This document shows, piece by piece, positions 17,331 to 26,807 of a DNA stretch of 64,000 nucleotides (position 1 is its first letter; each line of letters starts with the position of its first letter). The position numbers were made by a program, and so were the translations under genes. The stretch is from Alphaproteobacteria bacterium (GTDB lineage Bacteria; Pseudomonadota; Alphaproteobacteria; UBA828). The stretch is taken from assembly GCA_022826665.1 (NCBI GenBank), contig JAJDUK010000031.1, positions 1-64,000 on the forward strand, written 5' to 3'. Under the pieces are notes generated by a model. It was not told the DNA's origin and did not search any database. It was given only the letters and a program-made list of their open reading frames with translations.

Positions 17331-18928
17331 GCCCCGGCGGCCTCCGCGCCGTCCGCGCGCTCGCCCGCCATCATCAGGCCGAGCGTGCGCTCGTCCGCCT
17401 CCTCTTGCGAAACCTCGCCGACGATCGCGCCGCCGAACATCACCAGGATGCGGTCCGCGAGAGACATGATCTCGTCGAGCTCGACCGAGACGAGCAGGAT
17501 CGCCTTGCCCTCGTCCCGCATCGCCACCAGCTTGCGGTGGATGAACTCGATGGCGCCGATATCGACGCCCCGCGTGGGCTGGCCCACCAGCAGCACGTCC
17601 GGGCTGCGGCTCATCTCGCGGCCGACCACGATCTTCTGCTGGTTGCCGCCGGAGAAGTTGGCGGTGCGCAGCGTCGGCAGGGGCGGGCGCACGTCGAAGT
17701 CCTCCATCGTGCTTCCCACGGCGTCGACAACTGCGCCCCGGCTCATCAGCGCGCCGCGGTTGTAAAGCCGCTCCCGGTGATACCCGAGAACGCCGCTCTC
17801 GGAGGCATCGAAGGCCGTAACCAGCCCCATGCGCTGGCGATCTTCGGGCACGTGGCCGAGCCCGCGGCGGCGCATGGCTCGCGCCGCCTCCGCCCGTCCG
17901 CCGGCGGGCACGGGCGCGCCCCCGATGGCGATGGTGCCCTGCTCGCTGGCGAGGGTGCCGGCGAGCGCCTCCAGCAGCTCCGACTGGCCGTTGCCGGCGA
18001 CGCCCGCGATGCCGACGATCTCGCCGGCGTGCACGGTGAAGCTCACGTCGTGCACGCGCAGCACGCCGCTGCGGTCGCGCACCGCCAGGCTCTCGACCCG
18101 CAGCAGCGCTTCGCCCGGCGCTGCTTCTTCCTTGTCCACGCGGAGCAGCACACTGCGGCCCACCATCATCGCGGCGAGCTGCGCGCGGTCGGTCTCCGCC
18201 GTCGCCACGTGATCGACCACGCGGCCCGCGCGCATGACGGTGACCCGGTCGGTAAGCGCCATGATTTCGCGCAGCTTGTGGGTGATCAGGACGATGGTCC
18301 GGCCCTGATCCCGCAGCGCGCGGAGGATGCGGAAGAGGTCGTCCACCTCCTGCGGGGTGAGGACGCCCGTCGGCTCGTCCAGGATCAGGATGTCGGCGCC
18401 GCGATAGAGCGCCTTCAGGATCTCCACCCGCTGCTGCAGGCCCACGGGCAAGGAGCCCACGATGGCGTCGGGATCGACATCGAGCCCGTACTCGCGCTCA
18501 AGCCGCTCCAGCTCCTGCCGGGCCTCGCTCAGGGTCGAGCGCAGCAGGTAGCCCTTCTCGACGCCGAGCACCACGTTCTCCAGCACGGTGAAGGTGTCCA
18601 CGAGCATGAAGTGCTGGTGGACCATGCCGACGCCGTGGGCGATGGCGTCTTCCGGCCCCTTGATGGTGACCGGCGTGCCGCCCACCCTGATCTCGCCGCC
18701 GTCGGCCTGGTAGTAGCCGTAGACGATGCTCATCAGGGTCGATTTGCCGGCGCCGTTCTCGCCGACGATGCCGTGGATCGTGCCGGGTGCGACGGCGACC
18801 GACACGTCGTCGTTCGCGTGCACCGAGCCGAACCACTTCTGGATGCCGACGACCTCCAGCGCGGGCACACCCGGCCCGCCCGAGGGGCCGCGCTCTGCAG
18901 CAGCCCCTCGGTGTTCCTCCCCCGCCAC
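17327..18928 (-). CDS. ABC transporter ATP-binding protein, two fused ATPase domains (BMP type)
   Basis: A 533-residue duplicated ATPase. Domain 1 has GENGAGKS (Walker A), PVGLQQRVEILKAL (signature) and LILDEPTGVLTP (Walker B). Domain 2 has the weakened Walker A GVAGNGQS, the signature FSGGNQQK and LLVGQPTRGVD, in which Glu is replaced by Gln. This asymmetry is normal for the ribose/nucleoside ATPase family. The start is a GTG at 18928; a GTG at 18868 just before PALEVVGIQ is the alternative. It powers the two downstream permeases. Confidence 0.9.
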   Translation of the reverse strand: MAGEEHRGAAAERGPSGGPGVPALEVVGIQKWFGSVHANDDVSVAVAPGTIHGIVGENGAGKSTLMSIVYGYYQADGGEIRVGGTPVTIKGPEDAIAHGVGMVHQHFMLVDTFTVLENVVLGVEKGYLLRSTLSEARQELERLEREYGLDVDPDAIVGSLPVGLQQRVEILKALYRGADILILDEPTGVLTPQEVDDLFRILRALRDQGRTIVLITHKLREIMALTDRVTVMRAGRVVDHVATAETDRAQLAAMMVGRSVLLRVDKEEAAPGEALLRVESLAVRDRSGVLRVHDVSFTVHAGEIVGIAGVAGNGQSELLEALAGTLASEQGTIAIGGAPVPAGGRAEAARAMRRRGLGHVPEDRQRMGLVTAFDASESGVLGYHRERLYNRGALMSRGAVVDAVGSTMEDFDVRPPLPTLRTANFSGGNQQKIVVGREMSRSPDVLLVGQPTRGVDIGAIEFIHRKLVAMRDEGKAILLVSVELDEIMSLADRILVMFGGAIVGEVSQEEADERTLGLMMAGERADGAEAAGA

Positions 18929-18971
18929 TGGGCTTACGCCTCGGCAGCCGGCGGGCGCCGGCGCCCGCGCG

Positions 18972-19955
18972 CTACTGCGCCATGTAGTCGGTCACCGCGA
19001 TGTTGCCGGCGATGATGTCCGTGCGCGCCTGCTCGATCGCCGCTTCCATCTCGGCCGAGACGAGGCTGCGGTTGTGCTCGTCCAGTGCCCAGCCGACGCC
19101 GTCCTCCGCCAGCCCGAGGATCTGGATGCCCCCTTGCCAGGTGCCGTCCTTGGCAGCCCTGAAGGACTCGTAGACCGCCACGTCCACGCGCTTGACCATC
19201 GAGGTCAGCATTGTGCCGGGGTGGATGTAGTTCTGGTTGCTGTCCACCCCGATGGCGAGCTTGCCGGCGTCCTTCGCGGCCTGGTAGACGCCGATGCCGG
19301 TGCCGCCGGCGGCGGCGTAGACCACGTCCGCGCCCCGGTCGAACTGGCTGCGCGCGAGCTCTCCGCCCTTGGTCGGGTCGTTCCAGGCAGACGGCGTCGT
19401 GCCGGTCATGTTCTGGAAGATCTCGATGTCCGGATTGACGTGCTGCGCGCCCTCCACGTAGCCGAGCGCGAATTTGCGGATCAGCGGGATGTCCATGCCG
19501 CCGACGAAGCCGACCTTGCCGGTTTGCGATGCCATCGCGGCTGCCATGCCGACCAGGAACGAGCCCTCGTGCTCCTTGAAGATCACGGACTGCACGTTGG
19601 GCAGGTCCACCACCATGTCGATCAGGGTGAACTTGGTCTCGGGGAACTCCTGCGCCACGGTCTCGACCGCCGCCGCCTGGGCGAAGCCCATCGCCACCAC
19701 CACCTGCGCGCCGCGCCGGGCCATGTTGCGGAGCGCCTGCTCGCGCATGGAGGGGTTCGTCACCTCGAAGTCGCGGTACTGGATGCCGGTGTCCGCCGCA
19801 AACTTCTCGGCGCCGTTGAAGGCGGCCTCGTTGAAGGACTTGTCGAACTTGCCGCCCATGTCGAAGACGACGGCCGGCGTGAAGTCCTCGGCCTGGGCCA
19901 TGCCGCCCGCGGCAATCCCGATCGCCGCGAGCGCGGCGACGATGAGTCGTTTCAT
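18972..19955 (-). CDS. BMP family ABC transporter substrate-binding protein
   Basis: A 327-residue periplasmic protein with a signal peptide cleaved after AQA (about residue 22) and no lipobox Cys. It carries the Bmp/Med pattern: VVFDMGGKFDKSFNEAAFNG, VGFVGGMDIPLI, and YAAAGGTGIGVYQAAKD. Members bind nucleosides, purines or autoinducer-like ligands. It is first in the minus-strand operon and 43 bases ahead of the ATPase, consistent with higher expression of the binding protein. The ligand is inferred only at the level of 'nucleoside-like'. Confidence 0.9.
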   Translation of the reverse strand: MKRLIVAALAAIGIAAGGMAQAEDFTPAVVFDMGGKFDKSFNEAAFNGAEKFAADTGIQYRDFEVTNPSMREQALRNMARRGAQVVVAMGFAQAAAVETVAQEFPETKFTLIDMVVDLPNVQSVIFKEHEGSFLVGMAAAMASQTGKVGFVGGMDIPLIRKFALGYVEGAQHVNPDIEIFQNMTGTTPSAWNDPTKGGELARSQFDRGADVVYAAAGGTGIGVYQAAKDAGKLAIGVDSNQNYIHPGTMLTSMVKRVDVAVYESFRAAKDGTWQGGIQILGLAEDGVGWALDEHNRSLVSAEMEAAIEQARTDIIAGNIAVTDYMAQ

Positions 19956-20037
19956 TGGGAATCTCCCTTGGATTTAAGCGTGTATCCCGACTGCGCCCAG
20001 CTTAGCCGAGCCATGGTGAGATGTCCGTCTCCCCGCC

Positions 20038-20568
20038 CTATTCGGCGGCCTCGGCGCTGGCGCTCTCGCTCTTCTCCAGCGTGAGCTCGACCGGCACCGG
20101 ATTGGAGACGATGTCGAGCACCGGGCAGTGCGCGTTGACCGCCTGCTGCAGCTTCACCAGCGTCTCTTCGTCCGCCGAGGACATCACGCGCACGGTGCCG
20201 CGCAGCTTCTGGTAGCCCGGCCGCACCGACTCGTCGACCGCAAAGAAGCCGCGCAGGTCGATATCGCCCTCCAGCGTCACCGCGACGTGCTCCAGCGGGA
20301 TGCCGAGGGCCGCCGCATAGGCGCGATAGGTGATCTCCTGGCAAGTGCCGAGCGCCGCCAGGATCAGCTCGACCGGGTTGGGCCCGGTGTCGGTGCCGCC
20401 CAGGCTCTCCGGCTCGTCCACTACCAGGCGGTGGTCCCGCAGCGCCACCTCCGAGCGAAAACCCTCGCCCAGGGACGACGCGGATTCGAAGGTCGCCTGC
20501 GCCTCCGCCGGATCGGTGCGGAAGGCCTCCTGGGTTTCGACAATCAGATTGCGCAGCTCTTCGCTCAT
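20038..20568 (-). CDS. OsmC family peroxide-handling protein
   Basis: A 176-residue OsmC/Ohr-type protein. The two redox Cys residues are in LGTCQEIT and NAHCPVLD, preceded by the GTDTGPNPVELILAAL helix typical of OsmC. Such proteins reduce organic hydroperoxides or act on sulfur species. An acidic Ala/Glu-rich tail ends the protein. It lies between the BMP operon and the TrpF/luciferase-like pair, 82 bases from the former. Confidence 0.88.
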   Translation of the reverse strand: MSEELRNLIVETQEAFRTDPAEAQATFESASSLGEGFRSEVALRDHRLVVDEPESLGGTDTGPNPVELILAALGTCQEITYRAYAAALGIPLEHVAVTLEGDIDLRGFFAVDESVRPGYQKLRGTVRVMSSADEETLVKLQQAVNAHCPVLDIVSNPVPVELTLEKSESASAEAAE

Positions 20569-20659
20569 GGTCCATCTCCCTCTGGCGGCCGTTCACTCGG
20601 CCGAGACTGTGACTGTTGACCCATCAATACGTGCTTTTGCGCGAACTTGGGAGTCGGGC

Positions 20660-21319
20660 TCATGCGTCCGCCGCAGCCACCGCGTCCATGAAGGCGCCGA
20701 GCTTCGCGGCATCCAGGGCGCCATCGGTGCGAACGCCGGTGCAGAGATCGACCCCGTAAGGGCCCACGTGGTGGATCGCGTCGGCGACGTTATCGGGGTT
20801 GAGCCCGCCGGCGAGGAAGACGGGGCAGGGGGCCTCCGCCACGATGCGCCGGCTGAGCGCCCAGTCGTGGACCCGCCCCGTGCCGCCCAACTCCTTCACT
20901 GGGGCGCTCGGATTGCCGGAATCGAGCAGCAGCCCGTCGACCATGGGGGCCACGTCCATCGCCTCCGCGACCGCGCTCTCGTCCCGCACGTGGATCACCT
21001 GCACCAGCGCGATGCCGGGCAGCGCCGCGCGCAGCGCCGGGTAGGCGCTGGCATCGAGCGCGTCGCAGAGCTGGATCGTGTTGACTCCGCAGCGCCGCTG
21101 CTGGGCGGCGATGGCGGCGGGCTCCGTCTTCGACGTGAGCAGGAAGGTCCCCAGGGCCGGCGGCGCGGCGGCGGCGATCTCCGCGATCAGGTCCTCCCCG
21201 ATCACCCCCGGCCCGCTCGGCATCGCCGAGACCAGCCCGATGGCGTCGGCGCCTGCGGCGACGGCGGCTTGCGCATCCGCCACGCTGGAGATGCAGCAGA
21301 TCTTGACCCGCGTCCGCAC
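20660..21319 (-). CDS. Phosphoribosylanthranilate isomerase (TrpF)-like protein
   Basis: A 219-residue TIM barrel of the TrpF family starting at a GTG (VRTRVKICC). The catalytic-type Cys of the KIC motif and the Asp of VDGLLLDSG are present, and the phosphate-binding loop FLAGGLNPDNV is clear. Unlike ordinary trpF it is not beside trpB or trpA. It follows a luciferase-like monooxygenase by 23 bases. The TrpF motif is KICC rather than KICG. It may be the housekeeping isomerase or a paralog with a different sugar-phosphate substrate. Confidence 0.75.
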   Translation of the reverse strand: MRTRVKICCISSVADAQAAVAAGADAIGLVSAMPSGPGVIGEDLIAEIAAAAPPALGTFLLTSKTEPAAIAAQQRRCGVNTIQLCDALDASAYPALRAALPGIALVQVIHVRDESAVAEAMDVAPMVDGLLLDSGNPSAPVKELGGTGRVHDWALSRRIVAEAPCPVFLAGGLNPDNVADAIHHVGPYGVDLCTGVRTDGALDAAKLGAFMDAVAAADA

Positions 21320-21342
21320 GCGCGCGGACCCCCCGCTGCGCC

Positions 21343-22455
21343 CTAGGCCGCCGCCCGGTCGTCGAGCGCGCGCCTGAGCCTGGGGACGACCTCGTCGGCC
21401 ATGAGCCGCATCGACGTCAGCTGGTGCGCCTTGTGGGTCTCGTTCAGGCAATCGGTCGCGGTCATCAGGATGGTGCCGAAGGGCCCCACCTCCTCGCGCA
21501 GCGCGAGGATCTCCTCGGCCACCGAGTCCGGATCGCCGGCGATGGAGAAGGCGTCGCAGGCGTACTCGGGCGTCACGTCCTCGTCCGCCATCTCGGGCCC
21601 GCTCTTCATGATGGCGTGGAAGGCTGCGCGCCTCACCAGCGTCACCAGGTAGCCATAGTAATGGGCGAACGGTCCCTCGGGGTCGCGCACATAGGCCTTG
21701 GCCCAGGCATCGTCGTCGGCAACGAAAATCGAGCGCGCGAGGCGCCAGTCCGCCGGCCCCGGCTCGCGGCCGCTCCGCGCGCAGCCGTCCGAGAATCCCT
21801 GCCAGTGGTTCTTGATGGTCGAGACCGGAACGAAGTTGGCCGAGATCACGCCCCAGCCGCGCGCCGCAGCGCTGCGCACGCCGCCCGAATCCGGGCTCAT
21901 GGCCGAGGCCACGAGCGGCGGATGCGGCTTCTGGTAGGGCTTGATCATGGCGCCGACGCCGAGGTCGGGCCAGTGATAATCCTCCAGCCGGAGGGTCCAG
22001 TACTTGCCCCGGATATCGTAGGGCGGCTCGGTGGACCAGAGCTTGAGCACGGTCTCGATGGCCTCGCCCGCCATCTCGCGGCGGACCTGGAGGTCGGTCA
22101 CGCCGAACATCTCGAAGTCGCTGACCAGCCCGCCGGGGCTTACGCCCAGGATCAGGCGCCCGTCGCTCAGGTGGTCCAGTAGTGCTGCGTGGGCGGCGGT
22201 CTGCACCGGGTGACGCTGGGGCAGGTTGACCACGCCGGTCCCGAGCTTCATGCGGGTCGTCCGCGCGATCAGGTTGGAGAGGAACATGAACGGGCAGGTC
22301 ACCGGCTCGCTCAGCGTCGTGTAGTGCTCGCCGATCCAGAACTCGTCGAAGCCGAGGCGGTCGCAGGCGACCGCAATCTCCACGTCCTCCTTGAGCACCG
22401 TGTGGGTGTCCCGCCGGTGATCGTTCACCGGCATCATGAACATGCCGAGCTTCAT
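21343..22455 (-). CDS. LLM class flavin-dependent oxidoreductase
   Basis: A 370-residue bacterial-luciferase-like TIM barrel that uses reduced FMN (or F420) to oxygenate small molecules. The family opening MKLGMFMMPVND and the motifs GFDEFWIGEHYT, LGTGVVNLPQRHPV and LSDGRLILGVSPGG are visible. It is transcribed ahead of the TrpF-like gene, a combination with no obvious tryptophan role. The substrate is unknown. Confidence 0.85.
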   Translation of the reverse strand: MKLGMFMMPVNDHRRDTHTVLKEDVEIAVACDRLGFDEFWIGEHYTTLSEPVTCPFMFLSNLIARTTRMKLGTGVVNLPQRHPVQTAAHAALLDHLSDGRLILGVSPGGLVSDFEMFGVTDLQVRREMAGEAIETVLKLWSTEPPYDIRGKYWTLRLEDYHWPDLGVGAMIKPYQKPHPPLVASAMSPDSGGVRSAAARGWGVISANFVPVSTIKNHWQGFSDGCARSGREPGPADWRLARSIFVADDDAWAKAYVRDPEGPFAHYYGYLVTLVRRAAFHAIMKSGPEMADEDVTPEYACDAFSIAGDPDSVAEEILALREEVGPFGTILMTATDCLNETHKAHQLTSMRLMADEVVPRLRRALDDRAAA

Positions 22456-22540
22456 CCTGCCCTCTCCCTAAACCGGGCCGGACTGAAACATGGAGCGCAG
22501 TGCGGAGCAAGCGCAGGTCCCGGCCATAGCAGTGCGGGGA

Positions 22541-23578
22541 TCAACACTCTTCGATCATGCCGCCGGCGTCGCGCCAGGCGGTGATGCCGCCGATCATGTG
22601 GCAGACATTACCCAGCCCGCTCTCGCGCGAGGCATCGACCGCCATGGCCGAGCGTTCGCCGAAGGCGCAATAGTAGACCAGCCGATGCCCCGGCCGGCCG
22701 GCGAGCGCGCGCAAGGCTCCGCCCGGCCGGATCATGCCGGCGAGCTGGCCGTAGGGCGCGTGGATGGAGTTCGGGATCGCGCCTTCCCGGCTACGCTCCC
22801 CTTCCTCCCGCAGGTCCACCAGGATGTCGTCGGGCCGCTGGCCGTGCATGACCTCCTGCGCGGTCATCGCGCATTCCGGGTGCGCGTCGTCGGCCTGGCC
22901 GCGGCCCACCTGCAGGTTCGCCGGCACCGCCACGTCCATCATCTTGGGATTGGCGAGGTTGAGGCCGTTCATCAGCGCCGCGTAGTCGGCGGGCGTTGCG
23001 ACCTGGAGGCGCGGGTTGAAGTGCTTCTCCTCGCCGACGGTGCTCACCGTGTCGCCCTTGTAGTCGTGGCCGGGGTAGACCAGCGTCTCCTCGGGCAGCG
23101 TCAGCAGCTTGTTGAAGAGCGAGGCATACTGCTGCAGCGGATCGCCGTTCTGAAAGTCGGTGCGGCCGGTGCCCCGGATCAGCAGCGTATCCCCGGTGAA
23201 GACGCGATCCTCCATGACGAAGCTGTAGGACTCGGCCGTGTGGCCCGGTGTGTGCAGCGCGCGCAGGCCGACACCCTCAATCTCGACCGGATCGCCGTCG
23301 GCCACCCGCATCGAGACCACGTCCACCGGCGCCTCCCGGCCCATCACGGTGACGCACTTCGTGCGGTCGCGCAGGTCCGCCATGCCGCTGATGTGGTCGG
23401 CATGGACGTGGGTATCCACCACCTTGGCGAGGGTCAGGTCGAGCTCGTCGAGCAGGGTGAGGTAGCGCTCCACCTGCTCCTGCACCGGGTCGATGATGAG
23501 CGCCTCGCCGCCCGCGCGCCCGCCCAGCAGGTAGGTATAGGTGCCCGAGGCCATATGATAGAGCTGGCGAAAGATCAT
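22541..23578 (-). CDS. Persulfide dioxygenase-rhodanese fusion
   Basis: A 345-residue two-domain protein. The N-terminal 230 residues are a metallo-beta-lactamase fold with His57/His59/Asp61/His62 (THVHADH), HTPGHT, VFTGDTLLIRGTGRTD and YPGHDYKG, matching ETHE1-type persulfide dioxygenases with one iron. The C-terminal 110 residues are a rhodanese with the catalytic Cys304 in YYCAFGERS. Such fusions oxidise glutathione persulfide to sulfite and exchange sulfane sulfur, so the role is sulfide detoxification in the cytosol. Confidence 0.88.
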   Translation of the reverse strand: MIFRQLYHMASGTYTYLLGGRAGGEALIIDPVQEQVERYLTLLDELDLTLAKVVDTHVHADHISGMADLRDRTKCVTVMGREAPVDVVSMRVADGDPVEIEGVGLRALHTPGHTAESYSFVMEDRVFTGDTLLIRGTGRTDFQNGDPLQQYASLFNKLLTLPEETLVYPGHDYKGDTVSTVGEEKHFNPRLQVATPADYAALMNGLNLANPKMMDVAVPANLQVGRGQADDAHPECAMTAQEVMHGQRPDDILVDLREEGERSREGAIPNSIHAPYGQLAGMIRPGGALRALAGRPGHRLVYYCAFGERSAMAVDASRESGLGNVCHMIGGITAWRDAGGMIEEC

Positions 23579-23689
23579 GGTCCGTCGTCCGCCGGTCTAT
23601 GGGTGCGCCCATTGTAAGGCCTCGCCGCGCCCTCGGGCCACCGGAGAGCGCCGCCGGACTATGGTCCGCGGTGAAAACTCCGAGCCAAG

Positions 23690-24343
23690 TCATGTGCGTT
23701 GTCGCTCGGCCTCGCCCTTGCGCCAGACGGTGGCGAGCCAGGGTTGCTCGCGGCGCGGGCGGCCGGGCGGCCGGTAATAGTGGTGCAGCTCGGCGAAGCC
23801 CGCGCCGGTGACGAAGGCACGCCAGGTCTCCAGGTCCCAGAAGCAGCCGTAGCGGCCGCCAACCCAGCCTTCCTGGTTGTCGCCGCGCGGATTCGAGCAG
23901 AAGAGCACGCCGCCGGGCTTCAACGCTGCTGCGAGATCGGCAAGCACGCGCGCGATCTGGCTGCTCGGCACGTGGAAGAGCACAGCGTTGGCGAAGATTC
24001 CATCGAAGCGTGCGGCCGGCAGATCGAGAGACAGAAAATCCTGGAGCAGAACCGGGCAGTCGGTCTTGGCGCGCGCGAGGGCGACCAGCTCCGCCGCGCC
24101 ATCCAGGCCGGTGGCGTCGTGCCCGAGTTCGGTGAAGGCCAGCAGGTCGCGGCCCGGCCCGCAGCCGAGATCGAGGATCGCGTAGGGCGCCTCGCCCTCG
24201 ATCGCGTCAAGCAGGGCCGCGATGTTCTGGCTCACGTCGTGGTCGGCCGTGCCGTGGCGATAGGCCTCCGCCATGCGGTCGTACTCCGCGAGCGTGATGG
24301 CGGCGGCCTCCCGCGCCTCCTCGTCTCGCGGCGATCTATTCAT
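23690..24343 (-). CDS. Class I SAM-dependent methyltransferase
   Basis: A 217-residue Rossmann methyltransferase. Motif I is AILDLGCGPGRDLLAF, motif II TGLDGAAELVALAR and motif IV FDGIFANAVLFHV. The ATG at 24343 (MNRSPRDEE) is preferred to an upstream in-frame start. The substrate cannot be read from the sequence. It is divergent from the AceE-like gene, with 71 bases between the start codons. Confidence 0.8.
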   Translation of the reverse strand: MNRSPRDEEAREAAAITLAEYDRMAEAYRHGTADHDVSQNIAALLDAIEGEAPYAILDLGCGPGRDLLAFTELGHDATGLDGAAELVALARAKTDCPVLLQDFLSLDLPAARFDGIFANAVLFHVPSSQIARVLADLAAALKPGGVLFCSNPRGDNQEGWVGGRYGCFWDLETWRAFVTGAGFAELHHYYRPPGRPRREQPWLATVWRKGEAERQRT

Positions 24344-24414
24344 CGAATCAACGACTTGGCGCCGCAATGGCCGCAACGGCGCGTCTGCGGTAGACTTGGC
24401 GCAGGGGAGGCCCT

Positions 24415-26781
24415 ATGAGCCAGCTCGTGAACAGGCCGGCCGTCGCGCCGGAGACGCTCGCCTGCCTCAACGCGCTTGAGCGCAAGGTGCTGTGGCTGTC
24501 GTCGTGGATGGTCCACAACGCAAACCACCTGCGCCCCGCGCGCGACGGGCTCAAGGTGGGTGGCCACCAAGCGTCCTGCGCCTCGGTGGCGACGCTGATG
24601 ACGGCGCTCTACTTCGACGTGCTGGGCCCCAACGACCGGGTCGCCGTGAAGCCCCATGCGAGCCCGGTGTTCCACGCGATCCAGTACCTCTTCGGCAATC
24701 AGACCCGCCAGAAGCTCGAAGATTTCCGCGCCCTCGGCGGCGCTCAGAGCTATCCGTCGCGCACCAAGGACAGCGACGACGTCGATATCTCCACGGGCTC
24801 GGTCGGGCTCGGGGTCGGCATGACGTTGTTCGCCTCCATGGTCCAGGACTACGTGCACTTCCACAAGCTCGCGCCCGACCAGCGCCCGCCCGGCCGCATG
24901 ATCGCCGTCATGGGCGATGCCGAGCTCGACGAGGGCAACGTCTTCGAGGCGCTGCTGGAGGGCTGGAAGCACGACGTACGGAACCTCTGGTGGATCATCG
25001 ACTATAACCGCCAGAGCCTCGACCGTGTGGTCTCCGACCGCCTGTTCCAGAAGATCAAGGACTTTTTCCAGGCGGTCGGCTGGAAGGTCGTGATCCTGAA
25101 GTACGGCCGCCGCCAGCAGGCCGCCTTCGCGAAGCCCGGCGGCGAGGCGATCCGGCAGTGGATCGACGACTGCCCCAACGAGCTCTACTGCGCGCTCACC
25201 TTCAAGGGCGGTACCGCCTGGCGCGAGCGACTCACCCAGGACATCGGCCACGTCGCCGGCATGAGGGCGCTGCTCGCCGACTACGACGATGACGGCCTGC
25301 AGGACCTGATGACCAACCTCGCGGGCCACGACATGGAGGCGGTGCTGGAAGCGCTGCGCGAGGTTGATTCCGACGTTCCCCACTGCTTCATCGCGTACAC
25401 GATCAAGGGCTTCGGGCTGCCCTTCGCCGGCCACAAGGACAATCACGCCGGCATCATGAACGAAGAGCAGATGGCCGACTTCCGGGCCTCGATGCACGTG
25501 GACGAAGGCGCCGAGTGGTCCCGCTTCGCCGGCCTCGGGCTCGACGAGGAGACCCTTGAGGAGTTCATCGGCGCGGTCCCCTTCAACCGCAAGCCGGGCC
25601 GGCATTCGGCGCCGGTTGTGCCCCTGCCCGATGCGCTGCCCTTCCGCCCCGGCCCCCGCATGTCCACGCAAGAGGCCTTCGGCCGCATCCTAAACGAGCT
25701 CGGCAAGGGCGAGAGCCCGCTCGCCGAGCGCATCGTCACCACCTCGCCCGATGTCACGGTCTCCACCAACCTGGGCGGCTGGGTGAATCAGCGCGGCATC
25801 TTCGACCGCGCCGACCGCGAGGATGTCTTCCGCTCCGAGAAGGTGGTCTCGATGCAGAAGTGGTCGCTCAGCCGGAACGGCCAGCACATCGAGCTCGGTA
25901 TCGCCGAGAACAACCTCTTCCTCCTGCTCTCCGCGCTCGGGCTGAGCGACGACTTCTTCGGCGCTCGGCTGCTGCCGGTGGGCACGGTGTACGATCCCTT
26001 CATCGCGCGCGGCCTCGATGCGCTGACCTACGCCTGCTATCAGGATGCGCGCTTCATGCTGGCCGGCACGCCGTCCGGCATCACGCTGGCCCCTGAGGGC
26101 GGCGCGCACCAATCGGTCGGCACGCCGCTGCTCGGCATGGGCCAGCCGGGGCTCATCTCCTTCGAGCCGGCCTTCGCCGACGAGGTCGCCGAGATCATGC
26201 TGTGGGGCTTCGGCCACCTGCAGGAGCCCGACGGCGGCGCCGTCTACTGCCGCCTCTCCACCCGCACCATCGATCAGCCCGAGCGTGCGATCGACGCGGC
26301 GCTTCGACACGACCTGCTGGCGGGCGGCTACTGGTTGGTGGAACCCGCGCCGGACGCCCCATTGGCGCTGGTCTTTTCCGGTGCCATCGCGCCCGAGGCG
26401 CAGGAGGCCCATGCGGCGCTGGTCGATGAGATACCGGGCATCGGCCTGCTCGCCGTCACCTCGGCCGACCGTCTCTACGGCGACTTGATGGGCGCGACCC
26501 AGGTCCGCGCGCGGGGCGAGGCGGCGCCCGCGACCCACGCCGAGACCCTGCTCCGCCGGCTGCCGCCCGACGCCGCGCTCGTCACCGTGCTGGACGGCCA
26601 CCCGGCCGCACTCTCCTGGCTTGGCACCGTCGCCGGCCACCGCGCCTATCCGCTCGGTGTCACGGGCTTCGGCGAGTCCGGCGATATCCCGGCGCTCTAC
26701 GCCAAGCACCGGATCGATACCGACGCCATCCTCGACATGGCCGCACTCGCCTGCGTCGACCGCGCCCGCCGCCACGCCTGA
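24415..26781 (+). CDS. AceE-like thiamine-dependent transketolase/pyruvate dehydrogenase E1 family enzyme
   Basis: A 788-residue protein with the architecture of homodimeric pyruvate dehydrogenase E1 and transketolase. An N-terminal TPP-binding domain (GHQASCASVATLMTALYFD, MGDAELDEGNVFEALLEGW, then IIDYNRQSLD) precedes a pyrimidine-binding domain (HIELGIAENNLFLLLSALGL) and a C-terminal transketolase domain. It is about 100 residues shorter than E. coli AceE, and no E2 or E3 gene is adjacent, so a role in a pyruvate dehydrogenase complex is not supported by context. A good GGGAGG site precedes the ATG. Confidence 0.8.
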   Translation: MSQLVNRPAVAPETLACLNALERKVLWLSSWMVHNANHLRPARDGLKVGGHQASCASVATLMTALYFDVLGPNDRVAVKPHASPVFHAIQYLFGNQTRQKLEDFRALGGAQSYPSRTKDSDDVDISTGSVGLGVGMTLFASMVQDYVHFHKLAPDQRPPGRMIAVMGDAELDEGNVFEALLEGWKHDVRNLWWIIDYNRQSLDRVVSDRLFQKIKDFFQAVGWKVVILKYGRRQQAAFAKPGGEAIRQWIDDCPNELYCALTFKGGTAWRERLTQDIGHVAGMRALLADYDDDGLQDLMTNLAGHDMEAVLEALREVDSDVPHCFIAYTIKGFGLPFAGHKDNHAGIMNEEQMADFRASMHVDEGAEWSRFAGLGLDEETLEEFIGAVPFNRKPGRHSAPVVPLPDALPFRPGPRMSTQEAFGRILNELGKGESPLAERIVTTSPDVTVSTNLGGWVNQRGIFDRADREDVFRSEKVVSMQKWSLSRNGQHIELGIAENNLFLLLSALGLSDDFFGARLLPVGTVYDPFIARGLDALTYACYQDARFMLAGTPSGITLAPEGGAHQSVGTPLLGMGQPGLISFEPAFADEVAEIMLWGFGHLQEPDGGAVYCRLSTRTIDQPERAIDAALRHDLLAGGYWLVEPAPDAPLALVFSGAIAPEAQEAHAALVDEIPGIGLLAVTSADRLYGDLMGATQVRARGEAAPATHAETLLRRLPPDAALVTVLDGHPAALSWLGTVAGHRAYPLGVTGFGESGDIPALYAKHRIDTDAILDMAALACVDRARRHA

Positions 26782-26807
26782 CGCTTGCTCCCTGGCGCGC
26801 GGTGGAG

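Noticed and set aside
17327-18928. Degenerate second ATPase domain of the BMP transporter as an anomaly
   Set aside because: The GNGQS Walker A and the Gln in Walker B are normal for the second domain of this duplicated ATPase family.
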